The notes: generated by a model not told the origin, from the letters alone. Counted from the first letter of the stretch, positions 28,119 through 38,813 are shown. The stretch: DNA of 46,452 nt from Bacillus sp. MM2020_1 (GCA_011250595.1 JAANMP010000036.1:1-46452); one strand, 5' to 3'. Program-made: numbers and translations.

Positions 28119-29378
28119 TTGGAACAAAAAGACACAAAAGAGAAAGCCATCCTCGTTGGCTGTCAAACCAACGGGGAGGATGATTTGCGTTTTCAATATT
28201 CAATGGAAGAGTTAGGCGCATTGACAGAAACCGCTCAAGGTGTCGTATTGATGTCAGTCGTGCAAAAACGGGACCGCCGCCATCCGGCTACCTATATAGG
28301 TAAAGGGAAAGTGGAGGAACTGAATGTCCTCGTTGATGAGCTTGAGGCAGATATCGTCATCTTTAATGATGAACTATCACCCAGCCAAAAAAGGAACCTT
28401 TCGACGGAACTAAATGCCCGGGTAATCGACAGAACCCAACTTATTTTAGATATTTTTGCACAAAGGGCTCGCTCCAAAGAAGGTAAATTACAGGTTGAAC
28501 TTGCCCAAATGCAATACATGCTTCCTCGTCTTGCGGGTCAGGGAATTGCATTATCTCGTCTCGGTGGGGGGATAGGAACACGGGGACCGGGTGAAACGAA
28601 GTTAGAATCAGACCGCAGGCACATCCGTCGCAGAATCGATGAAATAAAAACTCAACTTTCTGTCATCGTTCAGCACAGGGAACGGTACAGAGAAAGAAGA
28701 AAGAAAAATAAAACCTTTCAGGTCGCGATTGTCGGCTATACCAATGCCGGTAAATCAACACTTTTTAATCGATTATCCGAAGCCGAGTCTTATGAGGAAA
28801 ATCAATTGTTCGCAACCCTAGATCCGATGACGCGAAAATTGATTTTACCTAGTGGTTTCCTCGCCTTGATTACAGATACAGTTGGGTTTATCCAAGATTT
28901 ACCGACCGCACTTATCGCTGCCTTTCGCTCCACGCTTGAGGAAGTCAAGGAGGCGGACCTACTTCTCCATGTGGTCGATATGTCCAACGCGGATTATTTT
29001 CATCATGAAAAAACAGTGAAAAAGCTGCTTGAAGACTTGGAAGTGAAAGATATTCCACAAATAACCGTTTATAATAAAAAAGATGTTCAGCATTCAGATT
29101 TTGTCCCTACTGCGGATACACCGACTGCTTTTATTAGTGCCTTTGATGAAGGTGATCGTCAATCCTTAAAGCTGCAAATGGAGAAGGTGGTCATGGGAAT
29201 GATGGATTCATATGACGTACAGGTACCATCCACAGAAGGAAAGCTGCTTTCTTTATTAAAAAATGAGACAATCTTAAGAGAACTGGTATTTGATGAAGAG
29301 GAGCAATTCTATCGTTGCAAAGGATATACGCTAAAGGATCATCAAATTACAGGTCAATTACAGAAATTTACACTATAG
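28119..29378 (+). CDS. hflX: Ribosome-associated GTPase HflX
   Basis: 419 residues. The N-terminal HflX domain includes [18 protein letters not shown] and LSPSQKRNL. The glycine-rich linker [23 protein letters not shown] joins the G domain: G1 [10 protein letters not shown]3 DTVGF and G4 NKKD. It splits or rescues stalled 70S ribosomes. The TTG start follows AGGAAGGA. It is encoded 14 nt before ynbB, the same order as in B. subtilis. Confidence 0.95.
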   Translation: MEQKDTKEKAILVGCQTNGEDDLRFQYSMEELGALTETAQGVVLMSVVQKRDRRHPATYIGKGKVEELNVLVDELEADIVIFNDELSPSQKRNLSTELNARVIDRTQLILDIFAQRARSKEGKLQVELAQMQYMLPRLAGQGIALSRLGGGIGTRGPGETKLESDRRHIRRRIDEIKTQLSVIVQHRERYRERRKKNKTFQVAIVGYTNAGKSTLFNRLSEAESYEENQLFATLDPMTRKLILPSGFLALITDTVGFIQDLPTALIAAFRSTLEEVKEADLLLHVVDMSNADYFHHEKTVKKLLEDLEVKDIPQITVYNKKDVQHSDFVPTADTPTAFISAFDEGDRQSLKLQMEKVVMGMMDSYDVQVPSTEGKLLSLLKNETILRELVFDEEEQFYRCKGYTLKDHQITGQLQKFTL

Positions 29379-29392
29379 ATAGGAGTTACAAC

Positions 29393-30664
29393 ATGTTTCA
29401 ACAGTTAAAAAATGGGGAAAAGCTTCAGCCGCTTGTAGAAGCAGTCGAACAACAAATCGCAAAAGTACATAAAGAAATAGATAATAGAATCGAAACTAAT
29501 CAATTTCGGGTCTTAAATAGTTTTCAAAAACATCGTGTCAGTGATTCACATTTTATTCCGTCGACAGGCTATGGCTATGACGATATTGGCAGAGATACAC
29601 TGGAATTAGTCTATGCAGACGTTTTTGGAGGAGAGGCAGGACTTGTTCGTCCGCAAATCATTTCCGGCACACATGCCATTTCGATCGCCTTATTTGGCGT
29701 TCTTCGTCCTGGGGATGAACTTCTATATATAACGGGAAAACCCTATGATACCCTTGAAGAAATCGTCGGCATTCGCGGGAACGGTGTAGGCTCTTTAAAG
29801 GAATTTGGGATTTCGTATGATAGTGTTGCGTTGACTCATGAGGGCAGAATAAACTGGGATTCGGTTGCTGAGAAAATAAAACCGAACACGAAAATGATTG
29901 GGATTCAACGATCCAAAGGTTATGCGACGAGGCCATCCTTTACGATTGCTGAAATTGCTGAAATGATTGCATTTGTAAAAGAAATAAAACAGGATGTCGT
30001 CGTATTTGTTGATAACTGTTACGGGGAATTTGTGGAAGAGACTGAACCGTGCCATGTGGGTGCGGACTTAATGGCAGGGTCACTGATCAAAAACCCGGGC
30101 GGCGGGCTGGCGAAAACTGGCGGTTATATCGTTGGTAAAAAACAATGGGTAGAAGCATGTTCCTATCGAATGACATCACCAGGGATTGGAGCGGAAGCGG
30201 GAGCGTCCCTGTATAGTCTTCAAGAAATGTATCAGGGCTTCTTCTTGGCACCTCATGTGGTCGGTCAGGCACTAAAAGGGGCAGTATTCACAGCGGCTAT
30301 GTTGGAGAAATTAGGCATGAATTCTTCACCAAAATGGAATGCTAAACGGACCGACTTAATCCAGTCAGTCCAGTTTGATGACCGAGAAAAAATGATTGCT
30401 TTCTGTCAGGCTATTCAATTTGCTTCCCCGATTAATTCATATGTCACCCCTCATGCCAGCTATATGCCTGGGTATGAGGACGATGTCATTATGGCAGCAG
30501 GAACCTTTATACAGGGAGCAAGCATTGAACTGACAGCAGATGGACCAATTAGACCGCCCTATGTTGCTTATGTACAGGGTGGTTTAACTTACGCACACGT
30601 TAAGATGGCTGTTTGCCTAGCCATCGATCACTTAACGGATAAAGGATTAATCGAACTGTTTTAG
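29393..30664 (+). CDS. ynbB: YnbB, Met-gamma-lyase/cystathionine lyase-like PLP protein
   Basis: 423 residues of the Met_gamma_lyase-type fold-I PLP family. VRPQIISGTHAISIALFG binds PLP, VVFVDNCYGEFVE holds the aspartate, and the PLP lysine is in GSLIKNPGGGLAKTGGYIVG. Its role is unknown; lyase activity on methionine or cystathionine is assigned by family only. The start ATG follows AGGAG. Conserved between hflX and glnR. It is followed by a terminator. Confidence 0.92.
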   Translation: MFQQLKNGEKLQPLVEAVEQQIAKVHKEIDNRIETNQFRVLNSFQKHRVSDSHFIPSTGYGYDDIGRDTLELVYADVFGGEAGLVRPQIISGTHAISIALFGVLRPGDELLYITGKPYDTLEEIVGIRGNGVGSLKEFGISYDSVALTHEGRINWDSVAEKIKPNTKMIGIQRSKGYATRPSFTIAEIAEMIAFVKEIKQDVVVFVDNCYGEFVEETEPCHVGADLMAGSLIKNPGGGLAKTGGYIVGKKQWVEACSYRMTSPGIGAEAGASLYSLQEMYQGFFLAPHVVGQALKGAVFTAAMLEKLGMNSSPKWNAKRTDLIQSVQFDDREKMIAFCQAIQFASPINSYVTPHASYMPGYEDDVIMAAGTFIQGASIELTADGPIRPPYVAYVQGGLTYAHVKMAVCLAIDHLTDKGLIELF

Positions 30665-30677
30665 AAATAATAGCAAA

Positions 30678-30709
30678 TGGACAGCAATTTTGAGTTGTCC
30701 AATTTTTTT
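30678..30709 (+). terminator. Terminator of hflX-ynbB
   Basis: Stem TGGACA / TGTCCA with a 12-nt loop, then AATTTTTTT, 14 nt after the ynbB stop. Confidence 0.75.
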
Positions 30710-30719
30710 AAAAATTTCA

Positions 30720-30770
30720 TGTAAGAAAACCTAACATACCATTGACAACTTTTCTAACACGAAATATAAT
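30720..30770 (+). promoter_or_regulatory. glnRA promoter with two GlnR/TnrA sites
   Basis: Site 1 (30720-30736) reads TGTAA-GAAAACC-TAACA, a perfect match to TGTNA-N7-TNACA. Site 2 (30743-30759), TGACA-ACTTTTC-TAACA, has one mismatch and overlaps the -35. A consensus sigma-A promoter TTGACA (30742-30747)-17 bp-TATAAT (30765-30770) follows. This matches the known autorepression of glnRA by GlnR when glutamine is plentiful. Confidence 0.88.
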
Positions 30771-30805
30771 AACAATATAAATAACCCAAGGGGAGGAGGA
30801 ATTAA

Positions 30806-31207
30806 GTGAGTGGAAAGGAAATTCGCCGTTCGATGCCACTGTTTCCAATCGGAACAGTTATGCAGCTAACCGAACTTACAGCCAGGCAAATTCGTTACTA
30901 CGAAGAACACCAATTGATTTCTCCTGCAAGAACCGAGGGGAATAGACGTCTATATTGTCTGAATGATATTGATAGGCTTCTAGAAATTAAGGATTTAATC
31001 GATCAAGGTGTGAATATGGCTGGCATTAAACAATTGTTCCTAGTGAAAGAACAGCAATCAATCATTCTTGAGCAACAAACAGATAAGACAAAACGTGAAT
31101 TAACAGATGAACAGCTTAGAAAGCTACTTCGAAACGAAATGATGCATTCAGGTCGAAATAATCGATCCTCATTACGTCAAGGAGATATTTCAAGATTCTT
31201 CCATTAA
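30806..31207 (+). CDS. glnR: Glutamine synthetase repressor GlnR
   Basis: 133 residues, MerR superfamily. The winged helix reads [23 protein letters not shown] with [10 protein letters not shown] as wing. The C-terminal tail after residue ~100 is the glutamine-synthetase-sensing part. GTG start behind GGGGAGGAGG. It is co-transcribed with glnA 37 nt downstream, and its own promoter carries two GlnR sites. Confidence 0.97.
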   Translation: MSGKEIRRSMPLFPIGTVMQLTELTARQIRYYEEHQLISPARTEGNRRLYCLNDIDRLLEIKDLIDQGVNMAGIKQLFLVKEQQSIILEQQTDKTKRELTDEQLRKLLRNEMMHSGRNNRSSLRQGDISRFFH

Positions 31208-31244
31208 TAGTGGAGCTTCTTTTTAAAAAATAGGGGGTAAGAAA

Positions 31245-32579
31245 ATGGCAAAGTATTCAAGAGATGACATTAAAAGATTAGCAGTTGAGGAAAACGTGAA
31301 ATTTATTCGTTTACAATTCACAGATATCCTGGGAACAATTAAAAACGTTGAAATTCCTATTAGCCAATTAGAAAAAGCACTTGATAACAAAATGATGTTT
31401 GACGGTTCTTCCATTGAAGGTTTCGTACGAATTGAAGAATCTGATATGTTACTATATCCAGACCTTAACACATGGGTGGTATTCCCGTGGACAGCGGAAA
31501 AAGGGAAAGTTGCCCGTTTGATTTGTGATATTTACACTCCAGAAGGAAAACCATTTGAAGGCGATCCTCGTAACAACTTAAGACGAGTATTAAGAGAAAT
31601 GGAAGAGTTAGGTTTCACTAACTTTAACTTAGGACCGGAGCCTGAATTCTTCTTATTTAAATTAGATGAAAAAGGTGAACCAAGTCTAGAATTGAATGAC
31701 CAAGGTGGTTATTTTGACTTAGCACCAACTGATTTAGGTGAAAACTGCCGTCGTGATATCGTTCTTGAGTTAGAAGAAATGGGCTTTGAAATTGAAGCTT
31801 CTCACCATGAAGTAGCTCCAGGCCAGCACGAAATTGATTTTAAATATGCAGATGCATTAACAGCATGTGACCAAATCCAAACTTTTAAATTAGTTGTTAA
31901 AACAATTGCACGTAAACATGGCTTGCACGCAACCTTTATGCCAAAACCATTATACGGGGTAAACGGATCTGGAATGCACATGAACCTTTCATTATTTAAA
32001 AATGGAGAAAATGCATTCTATGAGCCAGGTAGCGACTTAGACATGAGCGATACTTCACGTCAATTCATCGCTGGAATTCTAAAGCATGCTCCAGCCTTTA
32101 CAGCTGTAACAAACCCAACTGTAAACTCTTATAAGCGTCTTGTTCCCGGCTATGAAGCACCATGTTATGTGGCTTGGTCAGCTAGAAACCGTTCACCACT
32201 AATTCGTATCCCTGCTTCACGTGGATTAAGTACTCGTGTTGAGGTTCGTAGCGTTGACCCTGCAGCAAACCCATACTTAGCAATGGCAGTGCTTCTAAAA
32301 GCAGGATTAGACGGTATTAAAAATAAATTAACTCCTCCGGCACCAGTTGACAGAAACATCTATGTAATGAGCAAGGAAGAAAGAATTGAAGAAGGCATCA
32401 TCGATCTTCCGGCAACACTTGATCAAGCATTAGATCAACTAAAAGCGAACGAAGTAATTGTTTCCGGTCTTGGCGACCACATTATGGAACACTTTGTTGA
32501 AGCAAAAGAGATCGAGTGGGACATGTTCCGCACAGTCGTTCACCAATGGGAACGCGATCAATATATGAGCATGTATTAA
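31245..32579 (+). CDS. glnA: Glutamine synthetase, type I-alpha
   Basis: 444 residues. [72 protein letters not shown] and [10 protein letters not shown] cover the active site. The length and the absence of the adenylylation-type loop place it in the Bacillus I-alpha group, controlled by feedback inhibition. It makes glutamine from glutamate, ammonia and ATP, and the inhibited enzyme activates GlnR and sequesters TnrA. The codon use is strikingly A/T-biased and highly expressed in type. A terminator follows. Confidence 0.98.
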   Translation: MAKYSRDDIKRLAVEENVKFIRLQFTDILGTIKNVEIPISQLEKALDNKMMFDGSSIEGFVRIEESDMLLYPDLNTWVVFPWTAEKGKVARLICDIYTPEGKPFEGDPRNNLRRVLREMEELGFTNFNLGPEPEFFLFKLDEKGEPSLELNDQGGYFDLAPTDLGENCRRDIVLELEEMGFEIEASHHEVAPGQHEIDFKYADALTACDQIQTFKLVVKTIARKHGLHATFMPKPLYGVNGSGMHMNLSLFKNGENAFYEPGSDLDMSDTSRQFIAGILKHAPAFTAVTNPTVNSYKRLVPGYEAPCYVAWSARNRSPLIRIPASRGLSTRVEVRSVDPAANPYLAMAVLLKAGLDGIKNKLTPPAPVDRNIYVMSKEERIEEGIIDLPATLDQALDQLKANEVIVSGLGDHIMEHFVEAKEIEWDMFRTVVHQWERDQYMSMY

Positions 32580-32587
32580 TATTTTTA

Positions 32588-32616
32588 AAGCCCTGGCGCT
32601 TAGCGTCAGGGTTTTT
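32588..32616 (+). terminator. Terminator of glnRA
   Basis: Stem AGCCCTGGCGC / GCGTCAGGGTT (one G-T) with a 3-nt loop and a T-run. Confidence 0.85.
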
Positions 32617-32788
32617 CTATGTCTCGCGATTTTTCAAACTAATCCTCCCCAATCATTCTAAATAAAAGTTAAAGGAATAGAGTATTAATAAAGAGCTGTT
32701 GATGTTCTTTAAAAATTCACAATTCTTACCGTTCTTTTAATCCTAAATAATATATGCTTAAGTTGAAAACATTTGGGAGGTGCTCTAA

Positions 32789-33043
32789 TTGTATAAATTG
32801 CAAATTTGTAATGCTCTAACCCAAGAAATACTACGAGTAAAGACGTATAAGAAGCCTGACCTTATTTTAAGTTTGATAGAATCAGGCACAAAAGGTCAGG
32901 AATGTTTTCTATTTGATGAACAATTTAGAACCTTTAAAGGAGTGTATGTCTCACATACCACCTTTATTGAAGAGGGCACAATCGTTTATAAAGTATTGTT
33001 TAAGGTAAGATTATCTGAAATACAAGCGAGAATAGCAAAATAA
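32789..33043 (+). CDS. Small hypothetical protein
   Basis: 84 residues, beta-rich by appearance (YKLQICNALTQEILRVKTY, FKGVYVSHTTFIEEGTIVYK), with no membrane segment. TTG start at 32789 with a good GGGAGGTG site ending 6 nt before it, and a hairpin terminator behind, so it looks like a genuine monocistronic gene. I do not recognise the family. It lies between glnA and lexA, where B. subtilis has other genes. Confidence 0.65.
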   Translation: MYKLQICNALTQEILRVKTYKKPDLILSLIESGTKGQECFLFDEQFRTFKGVYVSHTTFIEEGTIVYKVLFKVRLSEIQARIAK

Positions 33044-33052
33044 GGCGATTTG

Positions 33053-33080
33053 AGGAGTGGCTTTCTGGCTACTCCTTTTT
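33053..33080 (+). terminator. Terminator of the 84-residue hypothetical gene
   Basis: Stem AGGAGT / ACTCCT with a 12-nt loop that can pair further (GGC/GCT), then TTTTT. Confidence 0.6.
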
Positions 33081-33166
33081 AATGTCGAATTAATGCTTGA
33101 ATAGTGGTAAGAGGTGAAATCAGGACAATATAATAGGAATTACAGTATCCTGTTTAATCAGTTAAC

Positions 33167-33478
33167 CTACGTGACCCATAAAGGAGCAATTCAAAGAGTT
33201 CGGTCACGTAGAGTGGTCCTACGTGACCCATAAAGGAGCAATTCAAAGAGTTCGGTCACGTAGAGTGGTCCTACGTGACCCATAAAGGAGTAATCCAAAG
33301 AGTTCGGTCACGTAGAGTGGTCCTACGTGACCCATAAAGGAGCAATCCAAAGAGTTCGGTCACGTAGAGTGGTCCTACGTGACCCATCAAGGAGCATTTC
33401 AAAGAATTCAGTCACGTAGAGTAGTCCTAAGCGACCCATCAAGAAGAATTCCAAAGAGTTCAGTTGCATAGAGCGGTT
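33167..33478. repeat. Array 2: six tandem 52-bp palindromic repeat units
   Basis: Units start at 33167, 33219, 33271, 33323, 33375 and 33427. The consensus unit is arm CTACGTGACC, a 25-bp core beginning CATAAAGGAGCAATTC, arm GGTCACGTAG (exact complement), and a 7-bp linker AGTGGTC. Units 1-4 are almost identical; unit 5 has changes in the core and right arm; unit 6, nearest lexA, has decayed arms (CTAAGCGACC, AGTTGCATAG). Arms and period are those of array 1, while the core differs. It lies between a plus-strand gene's terminator and the lexA terminator. No gene is present in 33081-33533. Confidence 0.96.
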
Positions 33479-33533
33479 TGAAAAGGCTTTATCTCTCGAA
33501 TTTATTATCGAATCAGGGTTGACTAACACGAAC

Positions 33534-33567
33534 CAAAAAAAGAGCTGGCATCTAAAATGCCAACTCT
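33534..33567 (-). terminator. Terminator of lexA
   Basis: Stem AGAG-C-TGGCAT / ATGCCA-A-CTCT with a 5-nt loop and a T-run on the minus strand. Confidence 0.8.
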
Positions 33568-33574
33568 CTTAAAC

Positions 33575-34198
33575 TTAATGTATATGTCGGTAAACCCCAA
33601 TGACTTTCCCTAAAATGGATACATTCCTTAATATAATCGGGTCCATTGTAGAATTTTCCGGCTGCAGGCGTATGTAATCTTTTTCTCTGAAAAATCTCTT
33701 ACAGGTGGCTTCGTCTTCCTCGGTCATTGCTACAACAATATCCCCGTTATTTGCGGTTGGTTGCTGCTTAACAATCACATAATCACCGTCTAGTATCCCG
33801 GCCTCTATCATACTCTCACCCATGATTTCCAGCATGAAAACTTGCTCATCAGCAGGTGCAAGTCTTTCTGGAAGCGGGAAAAATTCTTCTACATTTTCTA
33901 TAGCAGTAATTGGTAGTCCTGCAGTTACTTTACCGACCACCGGAACATTGACTACTGCATTCCTTGGTATATGCGCAGCGACATCTGCCTCTAATATTTC
34001 AATTGCTCTTGGTTTAGTTGGATCTCGCCGAATAAGTCCTTTGCTTTCCAATCTTGCTAAATGACCGTGAACAGTAGAGCTGGATGCAAGTCCAACAGCT
34101 TCACCAATTTCCCTTACTGAAGGGGGATATCCTTTACTCTTAACCTCACTTTTAATGAAATCTAGAATATCCTGCTGCCGCTTTGATATTTTAGCCAT
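33575..34198 (-). CDS. lexA: SOS repressor LexA
   Basis: 207 residues. The N-terminal winged helix spans residues ~1-65 (LSKRQ-like [37 protein letters not shown]). The cleavage site Ala-Gly is in [12 protein letters not shown]. The catalytic Ser is in [10 protein letters not shown] and the Lys in YVIVKQQ. RecA-stimulated self-cleavage lifts repression of SOS genes. ATG 34198 follows GAGGTGG and matches the B. subtilis start; GTG 34210 overlaps that site. It is divergent from yneA across a region with LexA boxes. Confidence 0.97.
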   Translation of the reverse strand: MAKISKRQQDILDFIKSEVKSKGYPPSVREIGEAVGLASSSTVHGHLARLESKGLIRRDPTKPRAIEILEADVAAHIPRNAVVNVPVVGKVTAGLPITAIENVEEFFPLPERLAPADEQVFMLEIMGESMIEAGILDGDYVIVKQQPTANNGDIVVAMTEEDEATCKRFFREKDYIRLQPENSTMDPIILRNVSILGKVIGVYRHIH

Positions 34199-34233
34199 GA
34201 TATAATCCACCTCGCCTAGTTTATGTTTATTTT

Positions 34234-34338
34234 ATTATAACATGTTCGCTTTTTTTATACAAACATAAGTTCGAAAAAATAATTGACAACAAACGAATGT
34301 TCGGTTTATAATAAAAATATAAAACGAACGTACATTCC
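34234..34338. promoter_or_regulatory. Divergent lexA/yneA control region with three LexA boxes
   Basis: Three 14-bp near-palindromes fit CGAAC-N4-GTTCG with one mismatch each: 34260-34273 (CAAAC-ATAA-GTTCG), 34290-34303 (CAAAC-GAAT-GTTCG) and 34325-34338 (CGAAC-GTAC-ATTCC). The yneA promoter is TTGACA (34284-34289)-17 bp-TATAAT (34307-34312), and the second box fills its spacer. The lexA promoter on the minus strand has TATAAT at 34234-34239 and TTGTAT at 34257-34262, which the first box overlaps. Both directions should be repressed by LexA. Confidence 0.88.
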
Positions 34339-34355
34339 TATTTGAGGTGTTTATT

Positions 34356-34679
34356 ATGAAAAAATTATGGAACAAATACTCCTATGCTATTACTCTTATA
34401 ATATTAAGCTGTTCACTTTCATTCATATTATCGATTCAACATCATGCAAACGACCAGGTTGAGTATTTAAAAGTTACTATCGCAGAGGGAGATTCGCTTT
34501 GGGAAATCTCTGATCAATTTTCAAGTCAGCATTCTTTATCAAATAAGGAATTTGTTGCTTGGATAAAAAAGCATAATGAAATAGATGAAGATAAAATTTT
34601 TCCTGGTGAAGAAATCATCATTCCGGTCAGTAAAGAAGCCTCATCAACAAAAGAACTAGCTAGTGCGCTTGAAGAATAG
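34356..34679 (+). CDS. yneA: Cell-division suppressor YneA
   Basis: 107 residues. One N-terminal membrane segment (about residues 9-28, YSYAITLIILSCSLSFIL), then an extracytoplasmic LysM domain (VTIAEGDSLWEISDQFS, IFPGEEIIIPV). This is the SOS-induced division inhibitor of Bacillus. ATG 34356 follows GAGGTG by 6 nt; the GTG at 34347 lies within that site. It is first in the LexA-controlled yneA-yneB-ynzC run. Confidence 0.93.
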   Translation: MKKLWNKYSYAITLIILSCSLSFILSIQHHANDQVEYLKVTIAEGDSLWEISDQFSSQHSLSNKEFVAWIKKHNEIDEDKIFPGEEIIIPVSKEASSTKELASALEE

Positions 34680-35339
<660 letters not shown>

Positions 35340-35340
35340 G

Positions 35341-35370
35341 CCTAATGCCTTGTCATTAGGTTTTTTTTTT
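35341..35370 (+). terminator. Terminator of yneA-yneB
   Basis: A 7-bp stem CCTAATG / CATTAGG, a 6-nt loop and ten T. Confidence 0.85.
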
Positions 35371-35415
35371 AGTAAAATCAGGTGTCATGTAAATAGTTGA
35401 AAGGAAGGTCCTTGA

Positions 35416-35646
35416 ATGCTTTCAAAAGAAAAGATGGCTAGAATTAATGAACTGGCACGTAAAGCAAAGGCAACGGGATTGACTGAAATAGAAGCTAAAG
35501 AGCAATCGAGACTTCGAAGTGAATATTTAGCTACTTTCCGTTCGAATATGCTAGATACTCTTACCAACACCAAGTTTATTGATCCCGAAGGAAATGATGT
35601 AACACCAGAAAAAATTAAAGCTAGGAAAAAAAATACACTTCATTAA
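35416..35646 (+). CDS. ynzC: YnzC, DUF896-family small protein
   Basis: 76 residues: an N-terminal helical pair (EKMARINELARKAKATGLTEIEAKEQSRLRSEYL) and a C-terminal IDPEGNDVTPEKIKARK tail. It matches the DUF896 proteins found next to yneB. Function unknown. ATG follows AAGGAAGG. Confidence 0.93.
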   Translation: MLSKEKMARINELARKAKATGLTEIEAKEQSRLRSEYLATFRSNMLDTLTNTKFIDPEGNDVTPEKIKARKKNTLH

Positions 35647-35652
35647 AAGTTC

Positions 35653-35678
35653 AGGAATACATTTTTTTGTATTCCTTT
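35653..35678 (+). terminator. Terminator of ynzC
   Basis: Stem AGGAATACA / TGTATTCCT with a loop of T and a T-rich tail. Confidence 0.75.
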
Positions 35679-35824
35679 ATTACATATTGTGACTATTTCT
35701 GTGTCAAAATAAGAAGCAAAGCGACATTTTGTTCTTATTTTATGCTATTTGTTGAATAAATAACGGTAGCAATATAAAATTGAAATGTATTTAGTAACCT
35801 TGTGATTAGGAAAGGATGTAATTC

Positions 35825-37831
35825 ATGTTTAATACTATTGATGATTTATCTGTAACTTCAATTCGAACACTTGCGATTGATGCGATCGAGAAAGCAAATT
35901 CTGGACATCCAGGGATGCCGATGGGTGCGGCGCCAATGGCTTATACTTTATGGACGAGGTTCTTAAACCAAAATCCAAAAAATCCACACTGGTTTAACCG
36001 TGACCGCTTTGTCTTATCGGCTGGCCATGGTTCAGCATTGCTATACAGCATGCTTCATTTGTCTGGTTTCAACTTAACAATGGATGATCTAAAACAATTT
36101 CGTCAATGGGGCTCAAAAACGCCTGGTCACCCGGAATACGGCCACACAGAGGGTGTTGAAGCAACCACTGGTCCACTAGGCCAAGGGATTGCGATGGCAG
36201 TTGGTATGGCAATGGCAGAACGCCATGTGGCAAGTGTTTATAATAAAGACAAATATGAACTTGTGAATCATTTTACATACAGCATCTGTGGAGATGGAGA
36301 TTTAATGGAGGGTGTCTCTGCTGAGGCAGCATCCTTAGCAGGACACTTGAAACTAGGTCGATTGGTAGTCCTATATGACTCAAATGATATCTCTCTTGAT
36401 GGAGACTTAAATAAGTCATTTTCAGAAAGTGTCAAAGATCGCTTCCTATCCTATGGCTGGCAATATGTTCGTGTCGAAGATGGCAACAATCTTGAAGAAA
36501 TTGCAAAAGCTCTTGAAGAAGCGAGAAATGATTTAGAAAGACCAACAATGATTGAAGTAAGAACAGTCATTGGATATGGCTCACCAAACCGTGCCGGAAC
36601 TTCAGGCGTACATGGTTCACCACTTGGAGCAAATGAATTAAAGCTTACAAAAGAGGCCTATAAATGGACCTTTGAAGAAGATTTCCATGTGCCGCAAGAG
36701 GTTTATGATAACTTCCAGAAGCTCATCGTTGAAAATGGTGAGAAAAAGGAAAAAGAGTGGAATGATCTTTTCGCTCAATATAAAAAAGAGTATCCTGAAC
36801 TCGCTACACAGCTAGAACAAGCATTAAATAATGAACTTCCTGAAGGTTGGGACAAAGATATTCCGGTTTATGCTGAAGGAAAAAGCCTGGCAAGCCGTGC
36901 TTCTTCAGGTGAAGTCTTAAATGGAATTGCTAAGAATTTACCTATTTTTATTGGTGGATCAGCGGACCTTGCCGGCTCGAATAAAACAATGATTAAAGGT
37001 ACAACTGATTTTATGCCTGGTTCCTATGAAGGCCGCAATATCTGGTTTGGCGTTCGTGAATTTGGAATGGGAGCAGCTATGAACGGTATAGCTCTTCATG
37101 GCGGGGTGAAAGTATTTGGCGGAACCTTCTTTGTTTTCTCCGACTACTTACGTCCTGCGATTCGTCTAGCCGCGTTAATGGGCTTACCTGTTACGTATGT
37201 ATTTACTCATGACAGTATTGCTGTCGGGGAAGACGGACCAACACACGAGCCAGTTGAACAGCTTGCAGCATTACGTGCAATGTCGGGATTATCAATTATT
37301 CGTCCTGCCGATGGCAATGAAACAGCAGCCGCTTGGAAACTTGCAGTTGAGTCAACTAACAAACCAACAGCACTAGTTTTGACTCGTCAAGATTTGCCAA
37401 CATTAAAAGGAACGGATACAAATGCATACGAGGGTGTTTCAAAAGGAGCATATGTTGTTTCCCCATCAGAAAGGGATACTCCGGATGCATTAATACTCGC
37501 AACTGGTTCAGAAGTAAGTCTTGCAGTTGAAGCTCAAAAGGCTCTAGCGGGCGAGGGTGTCCATGTTTCAGTTGTAAGTATGCCTTCATGGGATCGTTTC
37601 GAGCAGCAATCCAAAGAATACAAAGAATCTGTGCTACCAAGAAATGTGAAAAAGCGTCTTGGAATTGAAGTGGGAGCATCCTTTGGCTGGCACAAATATA
37701 CTGGTGACGAAGGCGATGTATTAGCAATCGATCATTTCGGAGCTTCAGCGCCTGGAGAAAAGATTATGGAAGAGTTTGGCTTTACGGTAAGCAACGTGGT
37801 AGCTCGTGTGAAAGTACTTTTGCAACAATAA
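35825..37831 (+). CDS. tkt: Transketolase
   Basis: 668 residues. The ThDP-binding domain has [53 protein letters not shown], and the ThDP motif [20 protein letters not shown] with [10 protein letters not shown]. The pyrimidine domain has the catalytic-type [20 protein letters not shown] and [19 protein letters not shown]. It moves two-carbon units in the pentose phosphate pathway. It has its own upstream gap of 178 nt and a strong AAAGGATG site. It sits between ynzC and sirA, as in B. subtilis. Confidence 0.98.
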   Translation: MFNTIDDLSVTSIRTLAIDAIEKANSGHPGMPMGAAPMAYTLWTRFLNQNPKNPHWFNRDRFVLSAGHGSALLYSMLHLSGFNLTMDDLKQFRQWGSKTPGHPEYGHTEGVEATTGPLGQGIAMAVGMAMAERHVASVYNKDKYELVNHFTYSICGDGDLMEGVSAEAASLAGHLKLGRLVVLYDSNDISLDGDLNKSFSESVKDRFLSYGWQYVRVEDGNNLEEIAKALEEARNDLERPTMIEVRTVIGYGSPNRAGTSGVHGSPLGANELKLTKEAYKWTFEEDFHVPQEVYDNFQKLIVENGEKKEKEWNDLFAQYKKEYPELATQLEQALNNELPEGWDKDIPVYAEGKSLASRASSGEVLNGIAKNLPIFIGGSADLAGSNKTMIKGTTDFMPGSYEGRNIWFGVREFGMGAAMNGIALHGGVKVFGGTFFVFSDYLRPAIRLAALMGLPVTYVFTHDSIAVGEDGPTHEPVEQLAALRAMSGLSIIRPADGNETAAAWKLAVESTNKPTALVLTRQDLPTLKGTDTNAYEGVSKGAYVVSPSERDTPDALILATGSEVSLAVEAQKALAGEGVHVSVVSMPSWDRFEQQSKEYKESVLPRNVKKRLGIEVGASFGWHKYTGDEGDVLAIDHFGASAPGEKIMEEFGFTVSNVVARVKVLLQQ

Positions 37832-37851
37832 TTAATATTGAGGCATAAGGG

Positions 37852-37880
37852 AGAACGGATAATTCCGTTCTTCTTTTTTT
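37852..37880 (+). terminator. Terminator of tkt
   Basis: Stem AGAACGGA / TCCGTTCT with a 4-nt loop, then TTTTTTT. Confidence 0.85.
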
Positions 37881-37977
37881 GACTTTATTTTTTACAATTT
37901 TTTGAACAATGCCATTTTTTAAAAGGAAAATTCAATAAATCTACCGAATTTATAAAGATTAGCTTAGAATCCTGCTA

Positions 37978-37986
37978 ATCGACAAA
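37978..37986. promoter_or_regulatory. Candidate Spo0A box upstream of sirA
   Basis: ATCGACAAA differs from the 0A box TTCGACAAA by one base. It lies 90 nt before the sirA start. sirA is activated by Spo0A~P in B. subtilis, which supports the reading; a nine-base match alone is weak. Confidence 0.4.
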
Positions 37987-38075
37987 AATAGTGGAAGTTT
38001 TTGCCGCCGAAAGACAAAAGTTACGTTTGACTTTTTTTATAATAGTAAAAAGGGTAATCAACGAAGGAGAGAACA

Positions 38076-38519
38076 GTGGTGAGAAAATATCAGCTATATT
38101 TAATAGAAGATGAATTTGCGACCCATTACTTCGGAAGAGAGCGATTGTTTTTTCAGCTTTTTAAGGAACATCAATTAGCAAACGGCGAGCTTAAATTTAT
38201 AACACAAAAACAAATTTCCTATATAACCAAAAAAGTAGAGGTACTAAAAATTCATCAACTCATTCAAAAGCAGCTTGGGAAAATTAAGGGATTTAAAGCA
38301 GAGTATGGTGCATATTCAATTGAATTAAGTGGAAAACTAAGTACGGCAAAGTTAGAAGTATTCCAAGACTTAATTACAATTGATGCCCAGGGCAGTTATG
38401 AAGCAGAGACGGCTTTTTTTGAAGTATTAAGAAAGTGTGAGTCTTCTTTTTTGGCGTTAGACCTTGAACATCAACGTTACGGCTGGTTAAAGCCAATAAA
38501 GGAAAGAAAATTTATCTAA
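38076..38519 (+). CDS. sirA: SirA (YneE), sporulation inhibitor of replication
   Basis: 147 residues. It matches the SirA family: YQLYLIEDEFATHYFGRERLFFQLF at the start and a C-terminal LALDLEHQRYGWLKP. SirA binds domain I of DnaA and blocks new rounds of replication as sporulation begins. GTG start behind AAGGAGA. Position between tkt and yneF is conserved. A possible Spo0A box lies upstream. Confidence 0.92.
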   Translation: MVRKYQLYLIEDEFATHYFGRERLFFQLFKEHQLANGELKFITQKQISYITKKVEVLKIHQLIQKQLGKIKGFKAEYGAYSIELSGKLSTAKLEVFQDLITIDAQGSYEAETAFFEVLRKCESSFLALDLEHQRYGWLKPIKERKFI

Positions 38520-38590
38520 TCGCAGATATTGTCTAATCGTGTATAATTTAGTACACTGTAAGATAGACAACACGAAGGAGGAAGTTGAAT

Positions 38591-38806
38591 ATGTTATATT
38601 ACATTCTAGTTGGTATACTAGCATTAGCAGCTGGTGTAGCACTAGGATTTTTCATTGCTCGTAAATATATGATGAGCTATTTAAAGAAAAATCCGCCAAT
38701 TAACGAACAAATGTTAAAAATGATGATGATGCAAATGGGTCAAAAACCATCACAAAAGAAAATCAACCAAATGATGGCTGCAATGAACAAACAACAATCA
38801 AAATAA
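38591..38806 (+). CDS. yneF: YneF, small membrane protein (UPF0154)
   Basis: 71 residues: one N-terminal membrane segment ([21 protein letters not shown]) and a conserved methionine-rich tail ([20 protein letters not shown]). It is almost identical to YneF in pattern. ATG 38591 is preferred because AGGAGG lies 9 nt upstream; TTG 38585 is too close. Function unknown. Confidence 0.95.
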   Translation: MLYYILVGILALAAGVALGFFIARKYMMSYLKKNPPINEQMLKMMMMQMGQKPSQKKINQMMAAMNKQQSK

Positions 38807-38813
38807 AACGGAC

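Noticed and set aside
23288..33478. CRISPR arrays
   Set aside because: Palindromic arms with 7-nt loops separated by about 25 bp resemble repeats and spacers, but the cores are near-identical within each array and no cas genes are present.
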